Below are positions 7,188 through 12,643 of a DNA stretch of 12,901 nucleotides, piece after piece. The notes beneath the pieces are model-generated. The model worked only from the letters and a program-made list of their open reading frames with translations. It was not told the DNA's origin and did not search any database. The DNA lies in assembly GCA_026983895.1 (NCBI GenBank), contig JALSTF010000127.1:1-12901 (forward strand). The letters are read 5' to 3'. How positions within the stretch are numbered: the stretch's first letter is position 1; the number at the start of each line of letters is the position of its first letter. This stretch comes from Sulfurovum sp. GTDB lineage: Bacteria; Campylobacterota; Campylobacteria; Campylobacterales; Sulfurovaceae. The translations under genes were made by a program, and so were the position numbers.

Positions 7188-7811
7188 AGGGTGCGACCGC
7201 TTCAATGAGCTGTATGGTCTTCTCTTTGGAGATACTGCCACCATCATCCAGCACCGCTGAGATCATCGCAATCCCACTGGCAGCGTTCGTAGCGGCGACA
7301 TCGACGATGTTCTCCTGCGTGATCCCTCCTATCGCAACGATCGGGTAGTCCACATACGCCGCCCACGATGAGAGCCTCTAAGCCCCACATTCTCATACGC
7401 CATCTTCTTGGAGATAGGCTCGAAGATCGGACCTATCGCCAGATAGGAAGGAGCAAACCCCAGTGCGATCTCGATCTCTTTGGGGGTATGCGAACTGATC
7501 CCCAGTCGCAGCCCTGCACGGTGGATCGCCTCGATATCGGCTTCCTGTATATCCTCCTGCCCCAGATGCACCCCGTAAGCACCATGCTTGATGGCAAGCT
7601 GCCAGTAGTCATTGAGAAAAAAGCGTGCATGATACTGCTTGGAGAGGGTGATCGCTTCAATAACTTCTTTTTCAAGTACCTCCCCCTCCATATCCTTGAT
7701 ACGAAGCTGTGCCGTGGTGATACCGCATTCATACAGCGGCAACAGCTTTTGGGCTCTGTCTACGATGGGGTAGATCCCCAAAGGGATCTCATCACATTTT
7801 GGAAAACGCAT
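7177..7811 (-). pseudogene. thiE: Thiamine-phosphate synthase, interrupted by a one-base frameshift
   Basis: ThiE condenses HMP-PP with thiazole phosphate to thiamine phosphate. The 5' frame from 7811 encodes MRFPKCDEIPLGIYPIVD..., with family motifs TAQLRIKD, FFLNDYW, GVHLGQED, GISSHTPKE and AIGPIFEPISKKM. After ENVGL the frame goes wrong and stops at 7329-7331, giving 160 residues against the usual 200 or so. From about 7371 the adjacent frame continues as RLSSWAAYVDYPIVAIGGIT, then QENI and on to APYGY, stopping at 7177-7179. Inserting one base near 7371-7382 (for example restoring CTTGAG from CTTAG) joins the halves into a normal 211-residue ThiE. The start at 7811 has AAGGAGA just upstream; an upstream ATG would lie in repeat DNA. 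It is either a recent mutation or an assembly error, and the intact downstream half favours one of these over old decay. Confidence 0.85.
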
Positions 7812-7832
7812 TTTCTCTCCTTGTTTATCAAT

Positions 7833-7888
7833 GCATTGCGATGCAATGCTTACCAACACTATTCACTATTCATTATTCATTATTCACT
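7833..7888 (-). repeat. Modular intergenic repeat, copy 1 (four heptamers + linker + hairpin)
   Basis: In transcript order it has four 7-base units (AGTGAAT or AATGAAT), the linker AGTGTTGGTAA, then the hairpin GCATTGC-ATC-GCAATGC with a 7-bp stem. It is 56 bases long and fills most of the thiG-thiE spacer. Copies 2 and 3 share the linker and hairpin geometry exactly. Confidence 0.85.
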
Positions 7889-7890
7889 TC

Positions 7891-7912
7891 AATCGTAGCA
7901 ACCGCTACGATT
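7891..7912 (-). repeat. Hairpin spanning the thiG stop codon
   Basis: A perfect 9-bp inverted repeat, AATCGTAGC / GCTACGATT, encloses a four-base loop and includes the last two codons and the TAG stop of thiG. It sits two bases from repeat copy 1. It could stabilise the 3' end of the thiG message or affect coupling to thiE. No U-tract follows, so it is not a standard terminator. Confidence 0.7.
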
Positions 7913-8720
7913 GATTCTGGTGCCAAAACGGTGTTCCTACCGTCGGCGTGGAGGGCAAAGCGAATTCACGCTCCTGCATCGCACCTGCTTCATACCCCAT
8001 GCGTCCTGCTTCGACTGCTAGAGCAAAGGCTTTTGCCATCGCTTCAGGGTCCTGTGCCAGCGCAACAGCGGAGTTGAGCAAAATGCCGTCATATCCAAGC
8101 TCCATAGCCTCTATGGCATGGGAGGGTTTGCCGATCCCCGCATCGATGATGAGTAGCATATTCGGAAAGGCTTCACGGATCGCTCTAAGATTGTAGGGAT
8201 TCATCAATCCTTTGCCCGAACCGATGGGAGAGCCCCACGGCATCAGGATATTGCACCCCACATCGACCAGCTTCTTGGCAACGACCAGATCGTCCGTCGT
8301 ATAAGGAAAGACCTCAAAGCCCTCCTTGACAAGCACCTTTGCTGCCTCCACCGTCTCGTAGGGGTCAGGCTGCAGGTTGTACTGATCTCCGATCACCTCC
8401 AGCTTGATCCAGTGGGTACTGAAAACCTCTCGTGCCATCTGCGCCACAGTGATCGCCTCCTTGGCAGAGTGGCATCCTGCGGTATTGGGCAGTACTTCCA
8501 TGCCCAATGCGCGTATCAGCTCCCAGAAACTGCTGCCGGCTTCCCTGTTCACACCCTGTCGGCGCAAAGAGACCGTCACCACCTGGGCTCCCGAAGCCTT
8601 GATAGAAGCTTCCATCACTGCCGGAGACGGGTACAGTGCCGAGCCGATGAACATCCGCGATGTCAATCGTTTACCACCGATCTCCCAGCCCTTTTCCTTT
8701 GTTTGCATTGTTTGTGTCAT
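7905..8720 (-). CDS. thiG: Thiazole synthase
   Basis: ThiG forms the thiazole phosphate ring from 1-deoxy-D-xylulose 5-phosphate, dehydroglycine and the thiocarboxylate of ThiS. The 271-residue (beta/alpha)8 protein shows RMFIGSALYPSP (22-33), QVVTVSLRRQG (46-56), LPNTAGCHSAKEA (77-89) and WIKLEVIGD (104-112). In that last motif Lys106 is the expected Schiff-base lysine. Further on are PYTTDD, the phosphate-binding MPWGSPIGSGKG, and IDAGIGKPSHA. The start at 8720 has AAGGAG at a normal distance. The gene follows thiS after a 109-base spacer filled by a modular repeat and a REP-like hairpin. Its stop codon lies inside a perfect hairpin. Confidence 0.98.
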   Translation of the reverse strand: MTQTMQTKEKGWEIGGKRLTSRMFIGSALYPSPAVMEASIKASGAQVVTVSLRRQGVNREAGSSFWELIRALGMEVLPNTAGCHSAKEAITVAQMAREVFSTHWIKLEVIGDQYNLQPDPYETVEAAKVLVKEGFEVFPYTTDDLVVAKKLVDVGCNILMPWGSPIGSGKGLMNPYNLRAIREAFPNMLLIIDAGIGKPSHAIEAMELGYDGILLNSAVALAQDPEAMAKAFALAVEAGRMGYEAGAMQEREFALPSTPTVGTPFWHQNQS

Positions 8721-8740
8721 CTGTTGCTCCTTCTCATTTT

Positions 8741-8766
8741 GGTGCTGTCAGAAGACAGCACCCTAC
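8741..8766 (-). repeat. REP-like unit (GTAG + perfect 9-bp hairpin) upstream of thiG
   Basis: On the minus strand GTAG is followed at once by GGTGCTGTC, a four-base loop, and GACAGCACC. It lies six bases from modular repeat copy 2 and about 20 bases before the thiG start. It matches the GTAG-plus-stem design of the units at 2684, 2751, 10327 and 10356. Confidence 0.78.
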
Positions 8767-8772
8767 TATAAA

Positions 8773-8828
8773 GCATCGCCACGCGATGCATACCGACACT
8801 CCTCACTCCTCGTTCCTCATTCCTCACT
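8773..8828 (-). repeat. Modular intergenic repeat, copy 2 (four heptamers + linker + hairpin)
   Basis: In transcript order it has four heptamers (AGTGAGG, AATGAGG, AACGAGG, AGTGAGG), the linker AGTGTCGGTAT, and the hairpin GCATCGC-GTG-GCGATGC. It is 56 bases, the same length as copy 1, and starts one base after the thiS stop codon. Stem differences from the other copies are compensated on both sides. Confidence 0.85.
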
Positions 8829-8829
8829 A

Positions 8830-9030
8830 TCACCCTCCGCACACCGGTGCAAGGATCTCCACCTCATCACCCTTTTTAAGCACGGTATTCTCATACGCAT
8901 CTGAGGGAACAAACGTCATATTGACTGCGACCGCACCTATGGCATTGTCGTACCCAAACCTCTCTATCAATACCGCTACTGTTGTCGCGTCATCTATCTC
9001 TTTGGATTCTCCATTGACTACAATGTTCAT
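8830..9030 (-). CDS. thiS: Sulfur carrier protein ThiS
   Basis: ThiS is a ubiquitin-fold sulfur carrier. Its C-terminal Gly-Gly is adenylated by ThiF and converted to a thiocarboxylate that donates sulfur to ThiG. The 66-residue protein begins MNIVVNGESKEIDDATTVAV, has the NAIGAVAVNMTFVP middle strand, and ends EVEILAPVCGG with the required terminal GG. The start at 9030 was chosen to match family length. A longer reading from 9090 would translate through the modular repeat and lacks similarity. AAAGGATGG just upstream is the probable ribosome-binding site. The gene lies between thiO and thiG; its ThiF partner is not in the window. Confidence 0.95.
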   Translation of the reverse strand: MNIVVNGESKEIDDATTVAVLIERFGYDNAIGAVAVNMTFVPSDAYENTVLKKGDEVEILAPVCGG

Positions 9031-9056
9031 CTCACCATCCTTTCCATGCAACAAAA

Positions 9057-9105
9057 GCTTTGCGAAGCAAAGCATACCAACACTCCTCACTCCTCATTCC
9101 TCACT
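9057..9105 (-). repeat. Modular intergenic repeat, copy 3 (three heptamers + linker + hairpin)
   Basis: In transcript order it has three heptamers (AGTGAGG, AATGAGG, AGTGAGG), the linker AGTGTTGGTAT, and the hairpin GCTTTGC-TTC-GCAAAGC. At 49 bases it is exactly one heptamer shorter than copies 1 and 2. Its first heptamer contains the TGA stop codon of thiO (9101-9103), so the element overlaps the gene end. Confidence 0.85.
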
Positions 9106-10201
9106 GCCTAAAGATCCCTTCAGTCAGTGCTTTCTCCACGACCGCCGGTGAAAGCAGATACCCATGCCGGTAAAGCCCGTTAATACGTGTCAACCCCTTT
9201 TCGTTCTCGATACGCGGAAGATTGTCCCGGAAGGCCGGACGGCAGTTCGTCTCGGAGTTGACCACCCGCGCCTCACCAAAACTCGGATGTACCGTATAGA
9301 GTGCCGAAAGCAGCTCCATCGAAGAGCGCACCGAGATGGGAGAGAAATCCTCACTCTCAATCTCCGTCGCTCCGATAATGTAGCGCTTGTATCCTGTAGT
9401 CTGAGAGAGTTTACACTCTTTGCAATACTCCAGATCGATCCCTTCACAACCGCTGCCGCGCGGTACGATGTAAAGTTTATAACGCGGATGCATCAGGCGT
9501 GTAGGACGGGTGATATCAATATCATTCGCCTCTACCCAGAGCACCTCGCCGCGTACGCCGCGCAGATCATCGAAATGCTCTTTGGCACCCAACCCGCGGG
9601 TATCAAAGACCCAATCAAACTGCTCCACACCTTCATCGGTATAGACCTTCCCAGCTTCAATGTGTGTCACGGGAGTATACTCCCGAAACGATACATTCTC
9701 AAAACGCTCAAAGTAGTTGACACTGAATGCCATGAAACGCTGCGCGTCCACCACTCCTTCGGAGGGGATAAAAAAGCCCTTCTGATGCTGTGCCAGATCG
9801 GGTTCAATCGCACCGATCTCTCCCCCGTTGCAGTCCTCGATCTCTCCGACGGTATCAACCTTATAGCGCAAGAGTCGGATGAAGTGCTCCAGCTCTCCCA
9901 TATCCTGCGGGTGTGCGGTGATCACCGTCCCTTTCTGCTGATATCCGTCATACAGCCCGATCTCCTTGAGCAGATCGGGCCAGAGTTCGATGGAGCGCTG
10001 TCCAAGCTCAAAGATAACCGACTCCGCCGTCTCCAGCTCCGCATAGGGTGCAAGCATCCCCGCAGCGGTAAACCCCGCAGCACTGACCCCCTCTTTGGAG
10101 TCTTTCTCGTAAAATGTAATCTGCATATCCGGCCTGGTACGCAGAAGGTTGAGGGCAAGTACCCTGCCGACCAACCCTGCGCCTGCTATGGCTATATTCA
10201 T
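9101..10201 (-). CDS. thiO: Glycine oxidase ThiO (FAD-dependent)
   Basis: ThiO oxidises glycine with O2 to the imine (dehydroglycine) used by ThiG, the aerobic alternative to radical-SAM ThiH. The 366-residue protein opens with the dinucleotide-binding motif GAGLVG (7-12) and ends with the DAAO-family FAD segment CRPAFRDNLPRI and LYRHGYLLSP (344-352). GFTAAGMLAPYAE (43-55) is typical of ThiO. One oddity stands out: after YIVPRG and before RYIIGATE, where relatives usually have only a few residues, there are about 23 extra residues with three cysteines (C252, C260, C263; C-x7-C-x2-C). A ribosome-binding site, AAAGGATAGAG, precedes the start. The gene is separated from thiC by a repeat-rich 232-base gap. 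The stop codon is supplied by modular repeat copy 3. A generic FAD amine oxidase is the alternative, but context favours ThiO. Confidence 0.92.
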   Translation of the reverse strand: MNIAIAGAGLVGRVLALNLLRTRPDMQITFYEKDSKEGVSAAGFTAAGMLAPYAELETAESVIFELGQRSIELWPDLLKEIGLYDGYQQKGTVITAHPQDMGELEHFIRLLRYKVDTVGEIEDCNGGEIGAIEPDLAQHQKGFFIPSEGVVDAQRFMAFSVNYFERFENVSFREYTPVTHIEAGKVYTDEGVEQFDWVFDTRGLGAKEHFDDLRGVRGEVLWVEANDIDITRPTRLMHPRYKLYIVPRGSGCEGIDLEYCKECKLSQTTGYKRYIIGATEIESEDFSPISVRSSMELLSALYTVHPSFGEARVVNSETNCRPAFRDNLPRIENEKGLTRINGLYRHGYLLSPAVVEKALTEGIFRQ

Positions 10202-10221
10202 TCTCTATCCTTTTATCCCCT

Positions 10222-10237
10222 GTAGGGGTAATCCCTG
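10222..10237 (+). repeat. Possible partial REP-like unit, opposite orientation
   Basis: GTAGGGGTAATCCC on the plus strand follows the GTAG-plus-G-rich-stem pattern. Its first nine bases (10222-10230) are the exact inverse of 10375-10383, so the two could be outer ends of a REPIN-like composite covering most of the thiC-thiO gap. The hairpin part is weak. Confidence 0.4.
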
Positions 10238-10251
10238 TCTCGTTCCCACAT

Positions 10252-10257
10252 TTTATA
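10252..10257 (-). promoter_or_regulatory. Possible -10 box for an internal thiO promoter
   Basis: TATAAA on the minus strand lies about 50 bases before the thiO start, in the long gap after thiC. No convincing -35 is present. A secondary promoter here would let thiO-thiD be transcribed apart from riboswitch-controlled thiC. Support is weak. Confidence 0.2.
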
Positions 10258-10304
10258 TGCGAATGCATACCGTTTTACACTATGTCTTTCGACATCAATA
10301 GTGT
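10256..10304 (-). repeat. Degenerate modular repeat remnant plus hairpin
   Basis: Minus-strand AGTGTAAAACGGTATGC (ending in the TATGC / GCATA stem, 10256-10269) resembles the linker-hairpin junction of the three modular repeats, with a 4-base insertion and no heptamers. Next to it, ACACTAT (10277-10283) and ATAGTGT (10298-10304) form a 7-bp inverted repeat with a further GTC/GAC pairing inside. This could be a fourth, decayed copy or a separate hairpin. Confidence 0.4.
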
Positions 10305-10326
10305 CTGCCTGCAACCTTCCTCATGA

Positions 10327-10351
10327 GGTGGGCTTAAAAGTGCCACCCTAC
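10327..10351 (-). repeat. REP-like unit (GTAG + hairpin) downstream of thiC
   Basis: On the minus strand GTAG is followed by GGTGG...CCACC, closing on an inner CTT/AAG pairing with an internal loop. It lies in tandem with the unit at 10356-10383, four bases away, in the thiC-thiO gap. Confidence 0.68.
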
Positions 10352-10355
10352 AGAC

Positions 10356-10383
10356 GGCGGGTACCCACGAGGGGTACCCCTAC
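10356..10383 (-). repeat. REP-like unit (GTAG + GGGTACCC stem) downstream of thiC
   Basis: On the minus strand GTAG is followed by a stem of two GGGTACCC copies (8 bp, themselves palindromic) around a short loop, with an outer G-C extension. It is the first element after thiC, about 50 bases past the stop codon, and could block 3' exonucleases or reduce read-through. Confidence 0.72.
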
Positions 10384-10433
10384 ATATAAAACCCATATCC
10401 AATCAATGGTGCATCATAAAATAGCACAGACTC

Positions 10434-12323
10434 CTACTTCCTACCTACTACTTCCTCGCTGACATACACTTCCCCGCCAAGCTCCTGGAACTTCTGGCTC
10501 ATCTCATCCATCCCTTTCTGTTTGGCGGTCTCAATGTCCGTTTCCAGTGCATCGGCATACTCACGTACCTCGGCGGAGATCTTCATAGAGCAGAACTTCG
10601 GCCCGCACATGGAACAAAAATGTGCCACCTTTGCCGCTTCCATCGGCATGGTCTCATCATGATATTCACGTGCACGCTCAGGGTCAAGCCCAATGTTGAA
10701 CTGGTCCACCCATCGGAACTCGAAACGCGCCAGGCTCATCGCATCGTCCCTCGCCCTTGCTCCCGGATGCCCTTTGGCGATATCGGCTGCATGCGCCGCA
10801 AGCTTGTAAGTAATGAGCCCCTCTTTGACATCTTCCCTGTCAGGCAGTCCAAGGTGTTCTTTGGGTGTTACATAGCAGAGCATCGCACAGCCGTACCAGC
10901 CGATCATCGCCGCACCGATCCCCGATGTGATATGGTCGTACCCCGGAGCAATATCCGTCGTTAACGGTCCAAGGGTGTAGAACGGCGCTTCGTCACACCA
11001 CTCCAGCTGCTTCTCCATATTCTCTTTGATCAGGTGCATCGGAACATGACCGGGCCCTTCGATGAGCGTCTGCACGTCATGCTTCCAGGCGATCTTTGTC
11101 AACTCTCCAAGCGTTTTCAGTTCCGCGAACTGCGCTTCGTCGTTGGCATCGACGACCGAGCCAGGGCGCAGTCCGTCTCCGAGAGAAAAGGTGATGTCAT
11201 AGGCTTTCATGATCTCGCAGATCTCCTCAAAGTGCGTATAGAGGAAGTTCTCTTTGTGGTGGTGGATCATCCACTTGGCCATGATGGAGCCCCCGCGGCT
11301 GACGATCCCCGTCACACGCTTGGCGGTCATGGGTACATGGTGCAGCAGCAGCCCGGCATGGATGGTAAAGTAGTCCACCCCCTGCTCCGCCTGCTCGATG
11401 AGCGTGTCGCGGAATACTTCCCATGTCAGATCCTCTGCAATACCGTTGACTTTTTCCAATGCCTGATAGATCGGCACAGTGCCTATGGGCACAGGCGAGT
11501 TTCTCAGTATCCAGTCACGCGTGGTGTGGATATTCTTTCCCGTACTCAGATCCATCACCGTATCGGCACCCCAGCGTGTCGACCAGACCATCTTCTCCAC
11601 CTCTTCGGCGATGCTCGATGTCGTCGCGGAGTTTCCGATGTTGGCATTGACCTTGACAAGGAAGTTGCGCCCGATGATCATCGGTTCGACTTCCGGGTGG
11701 TTGATGTTGCACGGAATCACCGCACGCCCTTCGGCCACTTCCTGTCGAACGAACTCCGGTGTGATCTCTTCGGGAAGGTTCGCTCCGAAATTCTCGCCTT
11801 TGAGTCTCGTTTCACGCTCCTCATCCTGAAGATAGGCCTGCGTCATAGCCCTGTTCTGATTCTCCCGTATCGCGATGAACTCCATCTCGGGTGTGATGAT
11901 CCCCTGGCGCGCATAGTGCAGCTGGGAGACATTCTTGCCTTTTTGGGCACGCAGCGGCGTACGGTAGAGCCCTCTGGAACCGGCAGTAACGAATTCCAGC
12001 TGTTCATCGGTATTGTATCCGTTGTCCTGAGGTTTGGTGATGCGCCCTTTATACACTTCCACATCCCCTCGAGAAGCGATCCACGTTTTACGGATGGCAG
12101 GTATTCCCTGCTCCACATCGATCTCTACAGAAGGATCAGTATAGGGTCCGGAGGTGTCGTAGACACAAAGCTCCGTATCGTTACTGAGTGCGATCTTTCG
12201 CATGGGTACACGGATCTCTTTGTAAATAGAGCCTTCCGCATAGATCTTCTGTGATGCAGGCAGCGGTTCTCTGGTCAGAATGTCGTTTGAGGCGGCAATG
12301 GTCTCGTTGAATGGTTTTGTCAT
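10434..12323 (-). CDS. thiC: Phosphomethylpyrimidine synthase (HMP-P synthase)
   Basis: ThiC is the radical-SAM enzyme that rearranges 5-aminoimidazole ribotide to HMP-P, the committed step of the pyrimidine branch. The 629-residue protein has the N-terminal ThiC-associated domain (YDTSGPYTDP near 55-64), then the long barrel with GNFGANLPEEIT-type, NINHPEVEPMIIGRNFLVK and NANIGNSATTSSI stretches. The barrel continues with STGKNIHTTRDWILRNSPVP, SRGGSIMAKWMI and EGPGHVPMHLI. The [4Fe-4S]-binding C-terminus is CSMCGPKFC (570-578, C-x2-C-x4-C), all present. The start at 12323 has AAAAGGGAAAC upstream and matches family length. It follows a TPP riboswitch with a 120-base leader that can hide this ribosome-binding site. 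It is first in the thiC-thiO-thiS-thiG-thiE-thiD order. Confidence 0.98.
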   Translation of the reverse strand: MTKPFNETIAASNDILTREPLPASQKIYAEGSIYKEIRVPMRKIALSNDTELCVYDTSGPYTDPSVEIDVEQGIPAIRKTWIASRGDVEVYKGRITKPQDNGYNTDEQLEFVTAGSRGLYRTPLRAQKGKNVSQLHYARQGIITPEMEFIAIRENQNRAMTQAYLQDEERETRLKGENFGANLPEEITPEFVRQEVAEGRAVIPCNINHPEVEPMIIGRNFLVKVNANIGNSATTSSIAEEVEKMVWSTRWGADTVMDLSTGKNIHTTRDWILRNSPVPIGTVPIYQALEKVNGIAEDLTWEVFRDTLIEQAEQGVDYFTIHAGLLLHHVPMTAKRVTGIVSRGGSIMAKWMIHHHKENFLYTHFEEICEIMKAYDITFSLGDGLRPGSVVDANDEAQFAELKTLGELTKIAWKHDVQTLIEGPGHVPMHLIKENMEKQLEWCDEAPFYTLGPLTTDIAPGYDHITSGIGAAMIGWYGCAMLCYVTPKEHLGLPDREDVKEGLITYKLAAHAADIAKGHPGARARDDAMSLARFEFRWVDQFNIGLDPERAREYHDETMPMEAAKVAHFCSMCGPKFCSMKISAEVREYADALETDIETAKQKGMDEMSQKFQELGGEVYVSEEVVGRK

Positions 12324-12328
12324 GATGT

Positions 12329-12374
12329 TTCCCTTTTAAAATTTAATGTCTCTATTAAAATTTTTGGGGAAGAG
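12329..12374 (-). promoter_or_regulatory. Putative expression platform of the thiC riboswitch
   Basis: On the minus strand CTCTTCC (12368-12374) is exactly complementary to the aptamer's P1 3' strand GGAAGAG (12445-12451). The overlapping TTCCC (12367-12371) is complementary to GGGAA of the thiC ribosome-binding site (12329-12333). An A-T stem between them (12338-12347 with 12354-12364, one bulge) would bring those two together. The segment can thus switch between anti-P1 and anti-ribosome-binding-site pairing. Deduced by hand, not by folding software. Confidence 0.5.
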
Positions 12375-12444
12375 AGTAATAAGCGGTGTCAAGTTCCTAT
12401 CCCGAAGAAGTGGGAGATGTCTCTTGAACAGTAGTATTACAAAG

Positions 12445-12531
12445 CTCTTCCTTACGCCGGTATGATCCGGGTCAAGTTCAGCGGGTAGGATGTTGCGTCC
12501 TTCTCAGCTGCCTGTGGCAGCACCCCGAGAG
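12445..12531 (-). promoter_or_regulatory. TPP riboswitch (THI element) upstream of thiC
   Basis: On the minus strand the aptamer reads CTCTCGGGGTGCTGCC at its start, then GGCAGCTGAGAAGG, CTACCCGCTGAACTTGACCC, and finally ATACCGGCGTAAGGAAGAG. These blocks are the P1/P2 strand, the HMP-sensing CUGAGA, the ACCC-GAAC junction and the pyrophosphate helix. It is very similar to the riboswitch at 6224-6313 in P1, P4 and P5 but has a different P3. It lies about 120 bases before thiC and controls the biosynthetic operon by TPP. Confidence 0.97.
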
Positions 12532-12542
12532 TTTGAACCACC

Positions 12543-12548
12543 ACTATA
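12543..12548 (-). promoter_or_regulatory. Candidate -10 box for the thiC operon
   Basis: TATAGT on the minus strand lies about 12 bases before the aptamer's first conserved base, with an AT-rich region upstream and no clear -35. The expected RNA start would fall just before the aptamer. The overlapping plus-strand TATAAT (12545-12550) is probably incidental. Confidence 0.45.
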
Positions 12549-12607
12549 ATCAATAAAAGATAAATATTCTCTTAAATTCTGCCGCTCTCTTCTAAGTTAC
12601 TTCTCAA

Positions 12608-12613
12608 TATAAT
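12608..12613 (+). promoter_or_regulatory. Candidate -10 box for the oleate hydratase gene
   Basis: A perfect TATAAT lies 30 bases before the start codon at 12644, which leaves a leader of about 20-25 bases with an AAAGGA Shine-Dalgarno. No good -35 box is visible about 17 bases upstream. Confidence 0.5.
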
Positions 12614-12643
12614 AGAATCCACACAATACAAAAGGATCAGACT

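Noticed and set aside
7371..7382. Programmed ribosomal frameshift in thiE
   Set aside because: A -1 shift would be needed, but no slippery heptamer or downstream stimulatory structure is evident, and ThiE is not known to use one.
7861..7888. Heptamer runs as a CRISPR array or simple low-complexity tract
   Set aside because: Units are only 7 bases with no spacers, and the array is tied to a fixed linker and hairpin in all three copies.
9164..10225. Long open frame on the plus strand opposite thiO (about 350 codons)
   Set aside because: It is a mirror of thiO codon usage, has no domain signature and runs into the thiO start region.
11034..12254. Long open frame on the plus strand opposite thiC (about 400 codons)
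   Set aside because: It is the antisense of a clear thiC with intact motifs; its translation is Arg/His/Asp-rich and looks like no family, and no ribosome-binding site supports it.
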